A stretch of DNA of 64,000 nucleotides from Streptomyces cucumeris (GTDB taxonomy: Bacteria; Actinomycetota; Actinomycetes; Streptomycetales; Streptomycetaceae): the NCBI RefSeq assembly GCF_024295805.1, contig NZ_JANCLX010000004.1, forward strand, positions 250,949 through 314,948, given 5' to 3'. Numbering within the stretch: position 1 is the first letter of the stretch; every line of letters begins with the position of its first letter. Below, piece after piece: positions 37,897 to 45,797 of the stretch. The notes under the pieces were generated by a model, which was given only the letters and a program-made list of their open reading frames with translations, was not told the DNA's origin and did no database searches. Position numbers and translations under genes: made by a program.

Positions 37897-38287
37897 TCAC
37901 GGACCGCACCCCGCGCGTCGGCCCCGGCTGCCCGGCGCCGTCGGTGACGGGTGCGGTCGCGGGCCCGGCCCGTGCCCTGGACCGCAGAGTGAACGGCCCG
38001 GTGCGCACTTCCGCCGTGAGATCGGCGATCTCCCCGCTCAGGGCGCAGCGCACCACCCGGGCGCCCTGGGCGGAGGCGACCCGCCGGGCGAGTCGGCACG
38101 CCACCCCCTTGCCCTCCAGACCATGATCGGCGGCCGCCAGAGCGGCCAGATCGGCGGCGGCGCCCGCACGGTGGCGGGCCACCATGGCCTGCCCGGCGGC
38201 CAGCACGGCCGCGAACACCACGCACACGGCCGTGGCGGCCACCACGACCCAGACCGTCGCCGATCCGCGGTCGTCCGTCGTCCTCAC
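37897..38287 (-). CDS. TadG-like / Rv3654c-family secreted protein, 3' end disturbed
   Basis: The last gene of the tad operon encodes a membrane-anchored pilus-assembly protein. Its N-terminus is DRGSATVWVVVAATAVCVVF (one transmembrane helix), followed by AGQAMVARHRAGAAADLAALAAAD and a small periplasmic part ending near residue 105. The frame then has no stop codon and runs antisense through the helicase to 35549. A TGA lies at 37897-37899, one base out of frame, 18 nt before the convergent helicase stop, so a single indel probably removed the native stop (protein about 129 aa). Coordinates given use that stop. It overlaps the upstream TadE gene by 4 nt (GTGA). Confidence 0.6.
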
Positions 38288-38757
38288 GGCACCGTCCCCC
38301 GTACGGCGGCCGAACCCGGCGGGGCGCCGACGGCGTCCTCGGCGAGGGCGACCGCTTCACCCCGCAGCCCCACCGCGAGTGGGCCGGGACCGGCCGAGCG
38401 GGCCTCGACCCGCACCCGCACCAGATCGCCGTCCCGCCACACCTCGACCCGGGCTCCGTGCGGGGCGGCCGATTGGGCGGCGGCCACCGCGGCGTCCCCC
38501 GGCTCCGAGCGCGCCGCCGCCCTGGCTCCGGCCCGGGCCGCGTCCACGCACTGCAACTGCGCCGCCGCGGCCATCAGGCCCCAGATGAGCATCAGCGTGA
38601 ACAGCGCCAGCACCGGCAGGGCGATGGCGGCCTCCGCGGTGACATAGCCGCCGTCCCGGCTCCCGCGGGGCGCGCCGGGGGTGCCCCGCGCGCCGCTCCC
38701 GGCGCGCGGGACCCTCCGGCCGTCCGCCCCTCGTCGCGGCTCCTCAGAACCGCGCAT
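38284..38757 (-). CDS. TadE-family pilus assembly protein
   Basis: A protein of up to 157 aa with a polar N-terminal stretch, then DGGYVTAEAAIALPVLALFTL, the TadE signature with one transmembrane helix, and an extracytoplasmic domain of about 100 residues. TadE/F pseudopilins are needed for Flp pilus assembly. An internal start near the TadE motif is possible because the first 35 residues are low-complexity. The 5' end overlaps the DUF4244 gene by 14 nt and the 3' end overlaps the next gene by 4 nt, so the three are translationally coupled. Confidence 0.85.
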   Translation of the reverse strand: MRGSEEPRRGADGRRVPRAGSGARGTPGAPRGSRDGGYVTAEAAIALPVLALFTLMLIWGLMAAAAQLQCVDAARAGARAAARSEPGDAAVAAAQSAAPHGARVEVWRDGDLVRVRVEARSAGPGPLAVGLRGEAVALAEDAVGAPPGSAAVRGTVP

Positions 38758-38941
38758 CGAGCGCCTGGCCGATCACCGACTCGAGCGCGCCGCTGACGCC
38801 TCCGCTCGTCACCACCTTGTAGAGCACCGCGGCGAAGGCGCATGCCGCGATCGTCCCCATCGCATACTCGGCGGTGGTCATCCCCGCCTCACCCTTGGTG
38901 CACATCGCCACATACCGCCGCGTCCACCACTGCTTCACCAT
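38744..38941 (-). CDS. DUF4244 pilin-like protein (Flp-type subunit)
   Basis: A 65-aa protein with the core CTKGEAGMTTAEYAMGTIAA, followed by a hydrophobic helix (ACAFAAVLYKVV). The Gly-Met-x-x-x-Glu arrangement resembles the prepilin cleavage site of Flp pilins, with E at +5. The start is an ATG with GGGG just upstream. It sits between tadC and tadE, the usual place of the Flp subunit in actinobacterial tad loci, so it is probably the pilus subunit of this system. Confidence 0.85.
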   Translation of the reverse strand: MVKQWWTRRYVAMCTKGEAGMTTAEYAMGTIAACAFAAVLYKVVTSGGVSGALESVIGQALDARF

Positions 38942-38951
38942 GTCCGTCCCC

Positions 38952-39095
38952 TTCACGTTCGTCCGCTGTCGCCGGTCGTTGCCGTCGTTGCTGTCGTTGT
39001 TTGGTGTCGTGGTCGTTGTTCGGTGTCGTCGTTGCGTTGCCCTCAGCGCGTTGTCGTCGTGGTCGTGTGTGTGGTCGCCGTCGGATTCCGTGGCG
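38952..39095. repeat. GTCGTT-type low-complexity tract upstream of the DUF4244 gene
   Basis: The 200-nt gap between tadC and the DUF4244 gene is filled with irregular GTCGTT/GTTGTCGTG units on the plus strand. It is the only long spacer in an otherwise overlapping operon and may separate expression of the pilin from the machinery. No promoter could be identified with confidence. Confidence 0.55.
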
Positions 39096-39141
39096 CCCCG
39101 AGCGCCTTCCGGCGCCCCCGGGCCGCCGTCCGGAACCGGAC

Positions 39142-39957
39142 TCAGCCGCGGCCCATCAGCCCGCCGGCCAGCCCGACCATCACCGGGGCCAGGCCGATCA
39201 GCAGATATGCGGGCAGAAAACAGACCGTGAGGGGCGCGGTGGCCCGTACAGCGGTGCGGTCGGCCCGTTTCAGCGCCTCCCGGGTCTGTTCGGCGCGGCA
39301 TTCGGCGGCTACCCGGGAGACCGGCTCCACGGCCGGTGCGCCCGTGGTCCCGGCACGTTCCAAGGCGCGGGCGAGCCCCTGCGCTCCGGGCAGGGCGCCC
39401 ATCCGGCCCCAGGCGGCGGCCGGTTCACCTCCCAGCCGCAGCTCCGCCGCGGTCCGGGCCAGCCGCTCACCGACCGGCCCGCCCAGTGAGGTGCCCACCG
39501 CCTCCGCCGCCCGGCGCGGCCCCGCTCCGGCCGCCAGACAGGCGGTCAGCAGATCGGCCGCCAGGGGAATCTGCCGTGCCGCGGCGGTCTCGGCGCATCG
39601 GTCGCGGCAGGATGAGGCGCCCATGGCCCGGCGGCGCCGCTGCCAGCGCCGGACGCCATACGCGGCGGCGATCCCCAGCACCCATCCCGTGGGTCCCCCG
39701 ACCATGACCGGTCCGGCCAGCAGTGCCCCGAAGGAGGCCGCCCAGGCAAGGCCCGCCCCCTCACCCACCGCGGCGCGCAGGCGCTCCCACGGCCGGGGCC
39801 GCTTCGGCGGTCCGGCATCGCAGCCCGGCAGCAGGGCCGCCAGCCGCCGCCGGACGGCACGCGCCCGGCGGGATTCGAGCGCGGCCATCACCGTGCACAG
39901 GACGGCCGCCACGACGGACAGCGCCATCCCCAGCCTGTGGACAACATCCGCGCTCAT
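39142..39957 (-). CDS. tadC: TadC-like type II secretion F-family membrane protein
   Basis: A 271-aa integral membrane protein of the GspF/TadC family that forms the pilus platform with TadB. Membrane segments are near the N-terminus, in GLAWAASFGALLAGPVMVGG, and at the C-terminus (LTVCFLPAYLLIGLAPVMVG). The GspF-type helical core lies between (RQIPLAADLLTACLAAG). ATG 39957 overlaps the tadB stop (ATGA); an upstream in-frame ATG exists but lies inside tadB. Confidence 0.88.
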   Translation of the reverse strand: MSADVVHRLGMALSVVAAVLCTVMAALESRRARAVRRRLAALLPGCDAGPPKRPRPWERLRAAVGEGAGLAWAASFGALLAGPVMVGGPTGWVLGIAAAYGVRRWQRRRRAMGASSCRDRCAETAAARQIPLAADLLTACLAAGAGPRRAAEAVGTSLGGPVGERLARTAAELRLGGEPAAAWGRMGALPGAQGLARALERAGTTGAPAVEPVSRVAAECRAEQTREALKRADRTAVRATAPLTVCFLPAYLLIGLAPVMVGLAGGLMGRG

Positions 39958-40883
39958 CGGCCACGGCTCCCGGAAGAGGCCAGCGCCGAACGCACCAGCC
40001 GACCGGTCCAGAACAGCCCCGCCCACTCCAGCAGCCCGCCCAGCACCAGACAGCCGAGGCCTGCCGGGGTGTGCAGCAGGACGTACAGCGGATCGGCGCC
40101 CAGCGCGCTGCCCAGGACCAACCCGACGAGGGGCAGCCCGGCCAGGGCCATCGCGGTGGCTCTGGGCCCGGCCAACTTGGCGCGCAGATCATCGCGCTGG
40201 TCGCGCTCGGCGCGCAGCGCCGCCGCCACCCGGTCGAGCCCGGCCGCCAGGCCCGCCCCCTCGTCGACCGCCACCTGCCAGCAGGCGGCCACTCCGGTCA
40301 GTCCCTCGGCCCCCGGTGTGCGGGCGGCTCTGCGCAGCGCGTCGGGCACATCACCACCGAACCGGGCGGCGGCTGCCACCAGCCCCCACCGCTCCCCGAG
40401 ATCGCTCGGTGCCACGGCGAGCAGCGCCTCCCCGGGCTGCCGCCCGGCGCGCAGCTCGCCCGCCACCGCCGAACACAGCTCGATCACCCCGGCGGCATGC
40501 CGCTCGCAATCCCGGCTGTGCTCGCGGCGGCGCAGCCACCGGCCGACGACCGGTACGGCCGCCGCCGCGAGGAGCAGGGGCAGAACCGACGCGCCCAGCA
40601 GTGCGACCACGCCCCCGGCGGGCAGGCACAGGAGCTCACGGCCCATCCGTCCGCCGTAGCGGACCCGCCATCGCTCCCGCACCCCGGCCGCGGCCTCGGT
40701 CAGCCTCCGCGCCGGATCCGGTGCGGCGGGAATCGCGGATGCGGCGGCGCCGCCACCCGCGAACAGCAGCCTGGCGCGGCGCAGCTCCCGGTCCCGTCTG
40801 GCGAACAGCCACACCGCCGCTCCGGCGCACAGCAGCGCGACGGACAGGGCCATCGCCCCGCGGTCCGCTCCCGCGCCCGTCAT
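39954..40883 (-). CDS. tadB: TadB-like type II secretion F-family membrane protein
   Basis: A 309-aa partner of TadC with transmembrane helices at residues about 10-30, 85-115 and two near the C-terminus (TAMALAGLPLVGLVLGSALG, LGCLVLGGLLEWAGLFW). The cytoplasmic T2SSF domain (VIELCSAVAGELRAGRQPGEAL) lies in the middle. It overlaps tadA and tadC by 4 nt on each side, so expression is coupled. Confidence 0.9.
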   Translation of the reverse strand: MTGAGADRGAMALSVALLCAGAAVWLFARRDRELRRARLLFAGGGAAASAIPAAPDPARRLTEAAAGVRERWRVRYGGRMGRELLCLPAGGVVALLGASVLPLLLAAAAVPVVGRWLRRREHSRDCERHAAGVIELCSAVAGELRAGRQPGEALLAVAPSDLGERWGLVAAAARFGGDVPDALRRAARTPGAEGLTGVAACWQVAVDEGAGLAAGLDRVAAALRAERDQRDDLRAKLAGPRATAMALAGLPLVGLVLGSALGADPLYVLLHTPAGLGCLVLGGLLEWAGLFWTGRLVRSALASSGSRGR

Positions 40884-42046
40884 ACGGCACCTCCGCCCCG
40901 TTCACAGCGGCTCCGGAGCCGCTGCCAGCCTTCGGTCCGTTCGAAGCCGTGCGGGCCCCACAGGGCCGCGGGCACGGTCGTGACGTAGCCCGCCCGGTCC
41001 CGGTCGAGCACATGCAGCTCGGCGATCCTGCGCCGCCCGCCCCGGTCCCGCACCAGATGGACCACGACCGACAGGGCCGCGGCGAGCTGGCTGTGCAGCG
41101 CGGCCCGGTCCAGGCCCGCGCTCGAACCGAGCGCCTCCAGCCGCGCCGGAACGTCCCCGGCGGTATTGGCGTGGACGGTGCCGCAGCCGCCCTCGTGGCC
41201 CGTGTTCAGGGCGCCGAGGAGATCGGTCACCTCGGGGCCCCGCACCTCCCCCACCACCAGCCGGTCCGGGCGCATCCGCAGGGCCTGGCGCACCAGGTCC
41301 CGCAGGGTGACCTGGCCGCGGCCCTCCTGATTGGCGGGCCGGGTCTCCAGCCGGACCACATGCGGATGGTCGGGCCTCAGCTCGGCCGAGTCCTCGGCGA
41401 GAACGATCCGCTCGTTCGGCGCGACCAGTCCCAGCAGGGTGGAAAGCAAGGTGGTCTTGCCCGACCCGGTGCCACCGCTGACCAGGAAGGACAGCCGGGC
41501 GTCCAGCATCGCCCGCAGCAGACCGGCGCCGCCGGGCGGCACCGTCCGGGCGGCCACCAGCTCATCGAGGGAGAACGCCCGCGGACGCACCACCCGCAGC
41601 GAGAGACAGGTCGAACCGACGGCCACCGGCGGCAGCACGGCGTGCAGCCGCGTCCCGTCCGGCAGCCGGGCGTCCACCCAGGGCCGGGCGTCGTCCAGCC
41701 GCCGCCCGGCCACCGCGGCGAGCCGCTGGGCCAGTCTGCGCACGGCGGCCGCGTCGGCGAAGGTCACCGCCGTGCGCTCCAGCCCCGAACCCCGGTCCAC
41801 CCAGACCTCGTCGGGCGCGGTGACGAGGACATCGGTGACGTCGGGCGCGGCGAGCAGCGGCTCCAGCGGGCCGGTGCCGACCAGTTCGGAGCGTAGGGCC
41901 GCGACCACTCCGAGCACCTCGGTGTCCCCGAGCAGCCGCCCCTCCTCGCGCAGGGCCGCCGCCACCCGGGCGGGTGTGGGGTCGGCTCCGCTTTCGGCGA
42001 GCCGCAGCCGCACGGCGTCCAGCAGCCCCGTCGACGCGGCGCTCAT
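40880..42046 (-). CDS. tadA: TadA/CpaF-family pilus assembly ATPase
   Basis: A 388-aa secretion ATPase of the VirB11/CpaF group that powers Flp pilus assembly. Walker A is [18 protein letters not shown] (about residue 195), followed by the Asp-box [12 protein letters not shown] and the His-box/Walker B region [21 protein letters not shown] with [13 protein letters not shown]. The N-terminal domain includes the DVTDVLV motif typical of CpaF. No membrane segment. 4-nt overlaps join it to ssd and tadB. Confidence 0.94.
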   Translation of the reverse strand: MSAASTGLLDAVRLRLAESGADPTPARVAAALREEGRLLGDTEVLGVVAALRSELVGTGPLEPLLAAPDVTDVLVTAPDEVWVDRGSGLERTAVTFADAAAVRRLAQRLAAVAGRRLDDARPWVDARLPDGTRLHAVLPPVAVGSTCLSLRVVRPRAFSLDELVAARTVPPGGAGLLRAMLDARLSFLVSGGTGSGKTTLLSTLLGLVAPNERIVLAEDSAELRPDHPHVVRLETRPANQEGRGQVTLRDLVRQALRMRPDRLVVGEVRGPEVTDLLGALNTGHEGGCGTVHANTAGDVPARLEALGSSAGLDRAALHSQLAAALSVVVHLVRDRGGRRRIAELHVLDRDRAGYVTTVPAALWGPHGFERTEGWQRLRSRCERGGGAV

Positions 42047-43152
42047 GCGGGCACACCCCCTTCACCGGCCAGCGCACGCTCCCAGAATTCGGTGCAGAAC
42101 CGGCTCAACGGTCCCCGCGCGCTGCCTCCCGGAGGCTCCCCGTCGTCCAGGGCTGCCGACAGCCCCGGCTCCGGCGGGAGTTGACCGGCCAGCGGCAGCC
42201 CGAGCAGCCCCGCGATCTCCTCGTCGTCGAGCTCGGGTCCGCACGGGCCACGCACCACCGCGCGCAGATCGCGCAGCACCATCCCGACCGTGGACGCCAC
42301 CCGGTGGGAGGCCGCCACGGCGCGCAGCTCCGAGGGGACCACCAGCAGCCCGAGGTCGATCTGGGCCAGCGCCTCCGCCGTGGCGTCGTCGATCCTGCGG
42401 GGCAGGTCCACCACCACGACTCCGCCCCGTCGCCTGGCCGCGGCCAGCACGGCACGCATCGCGGAGGCGGGGATGACGACCGCGTCCCCGCGGTCCCAGC
42501 TGAGCACCCGTAAGGAGTGCAGCTCGGGCAGTGACTCCTCCAGCGCGCCGCCTGCGACCCGGCCCCTCGATTCGGCGAAGGCGGGCCATCGCAGACCCTC
42601 GGCGCCCTCACCGCCCAGCAGCACATCCAGCCCGCCACCCAGCGGATCACCGTCGATGAGCATGGTGCGGCGCCCCGCGCGGGCGGCGGTGACCGCCAGC
42701 GCGCAGGCGAGGGTCGAGGCACCCGCGCCACCGCGCCCGCCGATGACCCCGACGGTCAGTGCCTGCCGCCCCACTCCCTCGGCGACATCGGCGATCCGGT
42801 CCACCAGCCAGGTCTCGGCATCGGGCAGGAACGCGACGTGGTCCGCGCCGAGATCGACGGCCCTCCGCCAGATGCCGTGGTCGTCGAGGTCTCGCCCGAT
42901 GAGGAGGACTCCCTCCCGGCGGGTGCGGCCCCGCAGCCGGGCGGCGGCGTCGTCCCCGACGAGGATCAGCGGCGCGCCCTCCCAACTGCCACTGCGCGTG
43001 GGCGCCCCGTGCGCCACTTCCGGTTCGGCTCCCGCCGCCGCGCACAACCGCAGCAGATCGTCGAGAAGTTCCTCGTCCTCGGTGACGATCAGCGGTCCGT
43101 TGCGCTGTTCTTCAGTCTCCGCCGGTCGTTCCGGTGTGATGGATGCAGCCAC
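42043..43152 (-). CDS. ssd: Septum-site-determining protein Ssd (TadZ/CpaE-like ATPase)
   Basis: A 369-aa protein, the first gene of the tad operon. The N-terminal ~130 residues form a receiver-like domain, followed by a MinD/ParA ATPase with VGVIGGRGGAGASTLACALA (an altered Walker A, with Ala replacing the usual Lys near GAGAST) and LIDGDPLGGGLD. TadZ/CpaE proteins place the pilus machinery at sites such as cell poles; the mycobacterial Ssd name reflects septum inhibition. GTG 43152 has the strong site GGAGGGG 4-5 nt upstream. Codon 214 is TTA (42511-42513), a rare codon that suggests bldA-dependent expression. Confidence 0.92.
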   Translation of the reverse strand: MAASITPERPAETEEQRNGPLIVTEDEELLDDLLRLCAAAGAEPEVAHGAPTRSGSWEGAPLILVGDDAAARLRGRTRREGVLLIGRDLDDHGIWRRAVDLGADHVAFLPDAETWLVDRIADVAEGVGRQALTVGVIGGRGGAGASTLACALAVTAARAGRRTMLIDGDPLGGGLDVLLGGEGAEGLRWPAFAESRGRVAGGALEESLPELHSLRVLSWDRGDAVVIPASAMRAVLAAARRRGGVVVVDLPRRIDDATAEALAQIDLGLLVVPSELRAVAASHRVASTVGMVLRDLRAVVRGPCGPELDDEEIAGLLGLPLAGQLPPEPGLSAALDDGEPPGGSARGPLSRFCTEFWERALAGEGGVPA

Positions 43153-43608
43153 GATCCCCTCCGCATATCCGTTACGCGCTCTCACTGCCGCTAACGGCGA
43201 GCGCGAACTTCTCGGAGAATCACGATGCGGCGATCCAGAAAATCTTGGGGATCTTGGTCCAAAACTGTGGACAACTCAGCAGTTGTGAATATCCCAGTCA
43301 CCTAAACCAGTGACTTCCAGAGAGCAGCCTAGCGATTACGCACGGTTACCGTTCAGGCTGGTGGGGAGGACGGGTCACCAGGAGCCACAGGAGAGGGCGC
43401 GATCTGATGAGAACACCCGAAAAAGCGTCCGGACATGCGACGACCCCCGCCGGGGGGGAGAGCGGGGGTCGTCCCCACGGCCGACTCGGGGGGGGGAGGA
43501 GTCGGGCCGGGTTAGCACGGTCGCGAACGATCCGTGACTTCCATGGTGTACCCGAGAGCCTTCTCAGGCAAACCCACGCGCCTCAGCTTACGCCGAATGG
43601 TGGGCCCT
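43153..43608. promoter_or_regulatory. Divergent intergenic region with hairpins (456 nt)
   Basis: This region lies between ssd (minus) and the HAD gene (plus). It contains an inverted repeat ACAACT-CAGC-AGTTGT at 43271-43286, about 120 nt upstream of the ssd start, a possible operator. In the leader of the HAD gene a strong 11-bp hairpin lies at 43440-43472 (ACGACCCCCGC / GCGGGGGTCGT), followed by a second one (CCGACTC...GAGTCGG near 43481-43507). No ORF there has gene-like composition. Confidence 0.5.
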
Positions 43609-44445
43609 ATGCTCGGCGTCGTGGAAAACCACTCCTTGCCTCGGACAGCCGCCTTCTTTGACCTGGACAAGACGGTCATTGCGAAGTCGAGCACGCTCAC
43701 CTTCAGCAAGTCCTTCTACAAGGGTGGTCTGATCAGCCGCCGGGCCGCACTGCGCACCGCCTATACGCAGTTCGTCTTCCTCGCCGGCGGGGCCGATCAC
43801 GAGCAGATGGAGCGGACGCGCGAGTACCTCTCGGCGATGTGCCGCGGCTGGAATGTCCAGCAGGTGAAGGAGATCGTCGCGGAGACCCTGCACGATCTGA
43901 TCGACCCCATCATCTACGACGAGGCCGCCTCGCTGATCGAGGCCCATCACACCGCCGGGCGCGATGTGGTGATCGTCAGCACCTCGGGGGCCGAGGTCGT
44001 GGAGCCGATCGGCGAGCTGCTCGGTGCGGACCGCGTGGTGGCCACCCGTATGGTCGTCGAGGACGGGGTGTTCACCGGCGAAGTGGAGTACTACGCCTAC
44101 GGTCCGACCAAGGCCGAGGCAATCGCCGGGCTCGCCGAGTCCGAGGGATACGACCTCTCGCGCTGCTACGCCTACAGCGATTCGGCCACCGATCTGCCGA
44201 TGCTGGAATCGGTAGGCCACCCCCACGCGGTGAACCCGGACCGCGCCCTGCGCCGCGAGGCGGCGGCCCGCGGCTGGCCGGTGCTCTCCTTCAACCGCCC
44301 CGTCCGGCTGAAGCAGCGGCTCCCCTCACTCTCGATGCCACCGCGCCCGGTGCTGGCCGTGGTCGCCGCGGTGGGCGCGGCCGCCGCCACCGCGGGCCTG
44401 GTCTGGTACGCCAACCGGCGCCGCGCACTGTATGCCCGGATTTGA
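43609..44445 (+). CDS. HAD-IB family phosphatase (SerB1-like) with C-terminal membrane anchor
   Basis: A 278-aa haloacid-dehalogenase phosphatase. Motif I is AAFFDLDKTVIAKSS (DxD nucleophile), motif II VVIVSTSG, and motif IV CYAYSDSATDLPMLESVG. The lid between them contains FYKGGLISRR. A hydrophobic C-terminal segment (VLAVVAAVGAAAATAGLVWY) looks like a membrane anchor. The likely substrate is a small phosphate ester such as phosphoserine, but the family also includes lipid phosphatases and the sequence does not decide. ATG 43609 was chosen; a GTG at 43621 is in frame. Confidence 0.88.
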   Translation: MLGVVENHSLPRTAAFFDLDKTVIAKSSTLTFSKSFYKGGLISRRAALRTAYTQFVFLAGGADHEQMERTREYLSAMCRGWNVQQVKEIVAETLHDLIDPIIYDEAASLIEAHHTAGRDVVIVSTSGAEVVEPIGELLGADRVVATRMVVEDGVFTGEVEYYAYGPTKAEAIAGLAESEGYDLSRCYAYSDSATDLPMLESVGHPHAVNPDRALRREAAARGWPVLSFNRPVRLKQRLPSLSMPPRPVLAVVAAVGAAAATAGLVWYANRRRALYARI

Positions 44446-44876
44446 GAGCAATAGCAAAGATCTGCGGCAGGGGGTTCCACTTGGCCGCTCGCAGGAGTAA
44501 AAAGGAATCGACGGCCCGCGAGACCAGGGGATCCGGGAGGAAACCCCCAGACGCACCAAGGCCCCACGGACCGAGCACGAATGTCGGGCACCCACGCGAC
44601 GCCGACCCGTCGATTACGGGCCAGCCGCACCAGGTAACGGGCAAAGATCCCGGCCTGATGGGCAAATATTTGTGCACGCATGGTAACCCGGCGGACGTGC
44701 CAGCGGCGGTACCCTCGTGGTACCGCCGCAACTCTGTGTCGGGGCCCAACTCCACCCCGGTCCCGCGCCGTTCGGGCGCCACCCGACCCCGTCACCGGAG
44801 GCTCCCGCAGAGCGGTCGTCAGACCACCGTGGCCTCCGCAGCCCGGCCGCCGGAGGCTCGCCGCCAGGCCGCACCG
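44446..44876. other. Convergent intergenic region with strong hairpin (431 nt)
   Basis: Between the convergent HAD and Fic-like genes there is a perfect 11-bp hairpin (GCGGCGGTACC / GGTACCGCCGC, 5-nt loop) at 44703-44729, a probable bidirectional terminator. There is also an AT-rich palindrome CAAATATTTG at 44663-44672. The remaining sequence has lower GC than its neighbours but no supportable gene. Confidence 0.6.
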
Positions 44877-45695
44877 TCAGGCCGCGCCGCGCTGAAGCGC
44901 CTCGCACACCGCCGTGCTCTCCCGCACCCCGAGTTCAACCGCCCGCCCGCAGTGCGCGATCCACGCCGCCATCCCCTCCGGCGTCCCGGACACATAGCCC
45001 TCCAGCGCCGCCACATACGACGCGGCCCCCTGCTCGGCGTGCCCCACCTCGGCGGGGCAGATCGACTTCGGATCCAGCCCACTGCCGACCAGCACGATCC
45101 GCTCGGCCGCTCGCGCCACCAGACCGTTGCAGGAGACGAAGGGCCGCAGCGCGAGCAGTTCACCGTGCACCACGGCCGCCGTGACCAGCGCCGGGGCCTC
45201 GGTCCCCGCGAGCACCAGCCGCGCCAGCCCGTCGAGCCGCCCCGCGACCTCGTCCGCGCCCGGCGGCTCGGGACCGATCAGCGGCTCGTCCACCCGCTCA
45301 CCCGCCTGACGCGGGCGGCCCACCGTGTCATCGGTGCCGGTCCCCCCTGCAGCGACCAGGTGCAGCCGCGCCAGCACCCGCAGCGGCGACTGGCGCCACA
45401 CGCTCAGCAGCTGCCCCGCCTCGGCGGTCAGCCGCAGGGCCGCGCCCACCAGGTGCGGTTCACCCGCGTCGCCGAAGTCGGTGCGGCGGCGCACCTCTTC
45501 CAGCGCCCAGTCCGCTCCGGCCAGCGCCGCGGAGCCACGCGCTCCGCGCAGTGCGGCCTCGGAGGTGACCTCGTTGCTGCGGCGGCGCATCACACGATGG
45601 CCGTAGACCCGGTCCACGGCCGTACGCACGGCGTCCACGGACTCGGCCACGCCGGGCAGCGCGGCCAGGGCGGCGAGCGGATCTGTCGTACTCAT
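44877..45695 (-). CDS. Fic/DOC-like protein with degenerate active site
   Basis: A 272-aa all-helical protein. Around residue 184 it reads RPFVSCNGLVAR, where active Fic proteins have HPFxxGNGRxxR: the catalytic His is Arg184, the first Gly is Cys189 and the Arg is Leu192, while Asn190-Gly191 and Arg195 are kept. The preceding helix (VVHGELLALRPF) also matches Fic. It is therefore Fic-like but unlikely to be an AMP-transferase. ATG 45695 fits a compact start; an upstream ATG lies inside the divergent promoter. I recall related Streptomyces proteins being annotated as oxidoreductases, which the sequence does not support. Confidence 0.7.
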   Translation of the reverse strand: MSTTDPLAALAALPGVAESVDAVRTAVDRVYGHRVMRRRSNEVTSEAALRGARGSAALAGADWALEEVRRRTDFGDAGEPHLVGAALRLTAEAGQLLSVWRQSPLRVLARLHLVAAGGTGTDDTVGRPRQAGERVDEPLIGPEPPGADEVAGRLDGLARLVLAGTEAPALVTAAVVHGELLALRPFVSCNGLVARAAERIVLVGSGLDPKSICPAEVGHAEQGAASYVAALEGYVSGTPEGMAAWIAHCGRAVELGVRESTAVCEALQRGAA

Positions 45696-45778
45696 GAGTA
45701 CGACCCTACGCACCCACCGCCGGACGCCCCTCGTTGGAGTGGTCTTCTTCACGTAAATCCCTCATCGAAGAGGATCAC

Positions 45779-45795
45779 TCACCTACGCTAGGTGA
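45779..45795. promoter_or_regulatory. Perfect 7-bp inverted repeat before the CooC-like gene
   Basis: TCACCTA-CGC-TAGGTGA lies in the 102-nt divergent gap and its right arm supplies the ribosome-binding AGGTG of the CooC-like gene. An operator that controls the start region, or an RNA hairpin that masks the ribosome site, is plausible. Confidence 0.45.
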
Positions 45796-45797
45796 AC

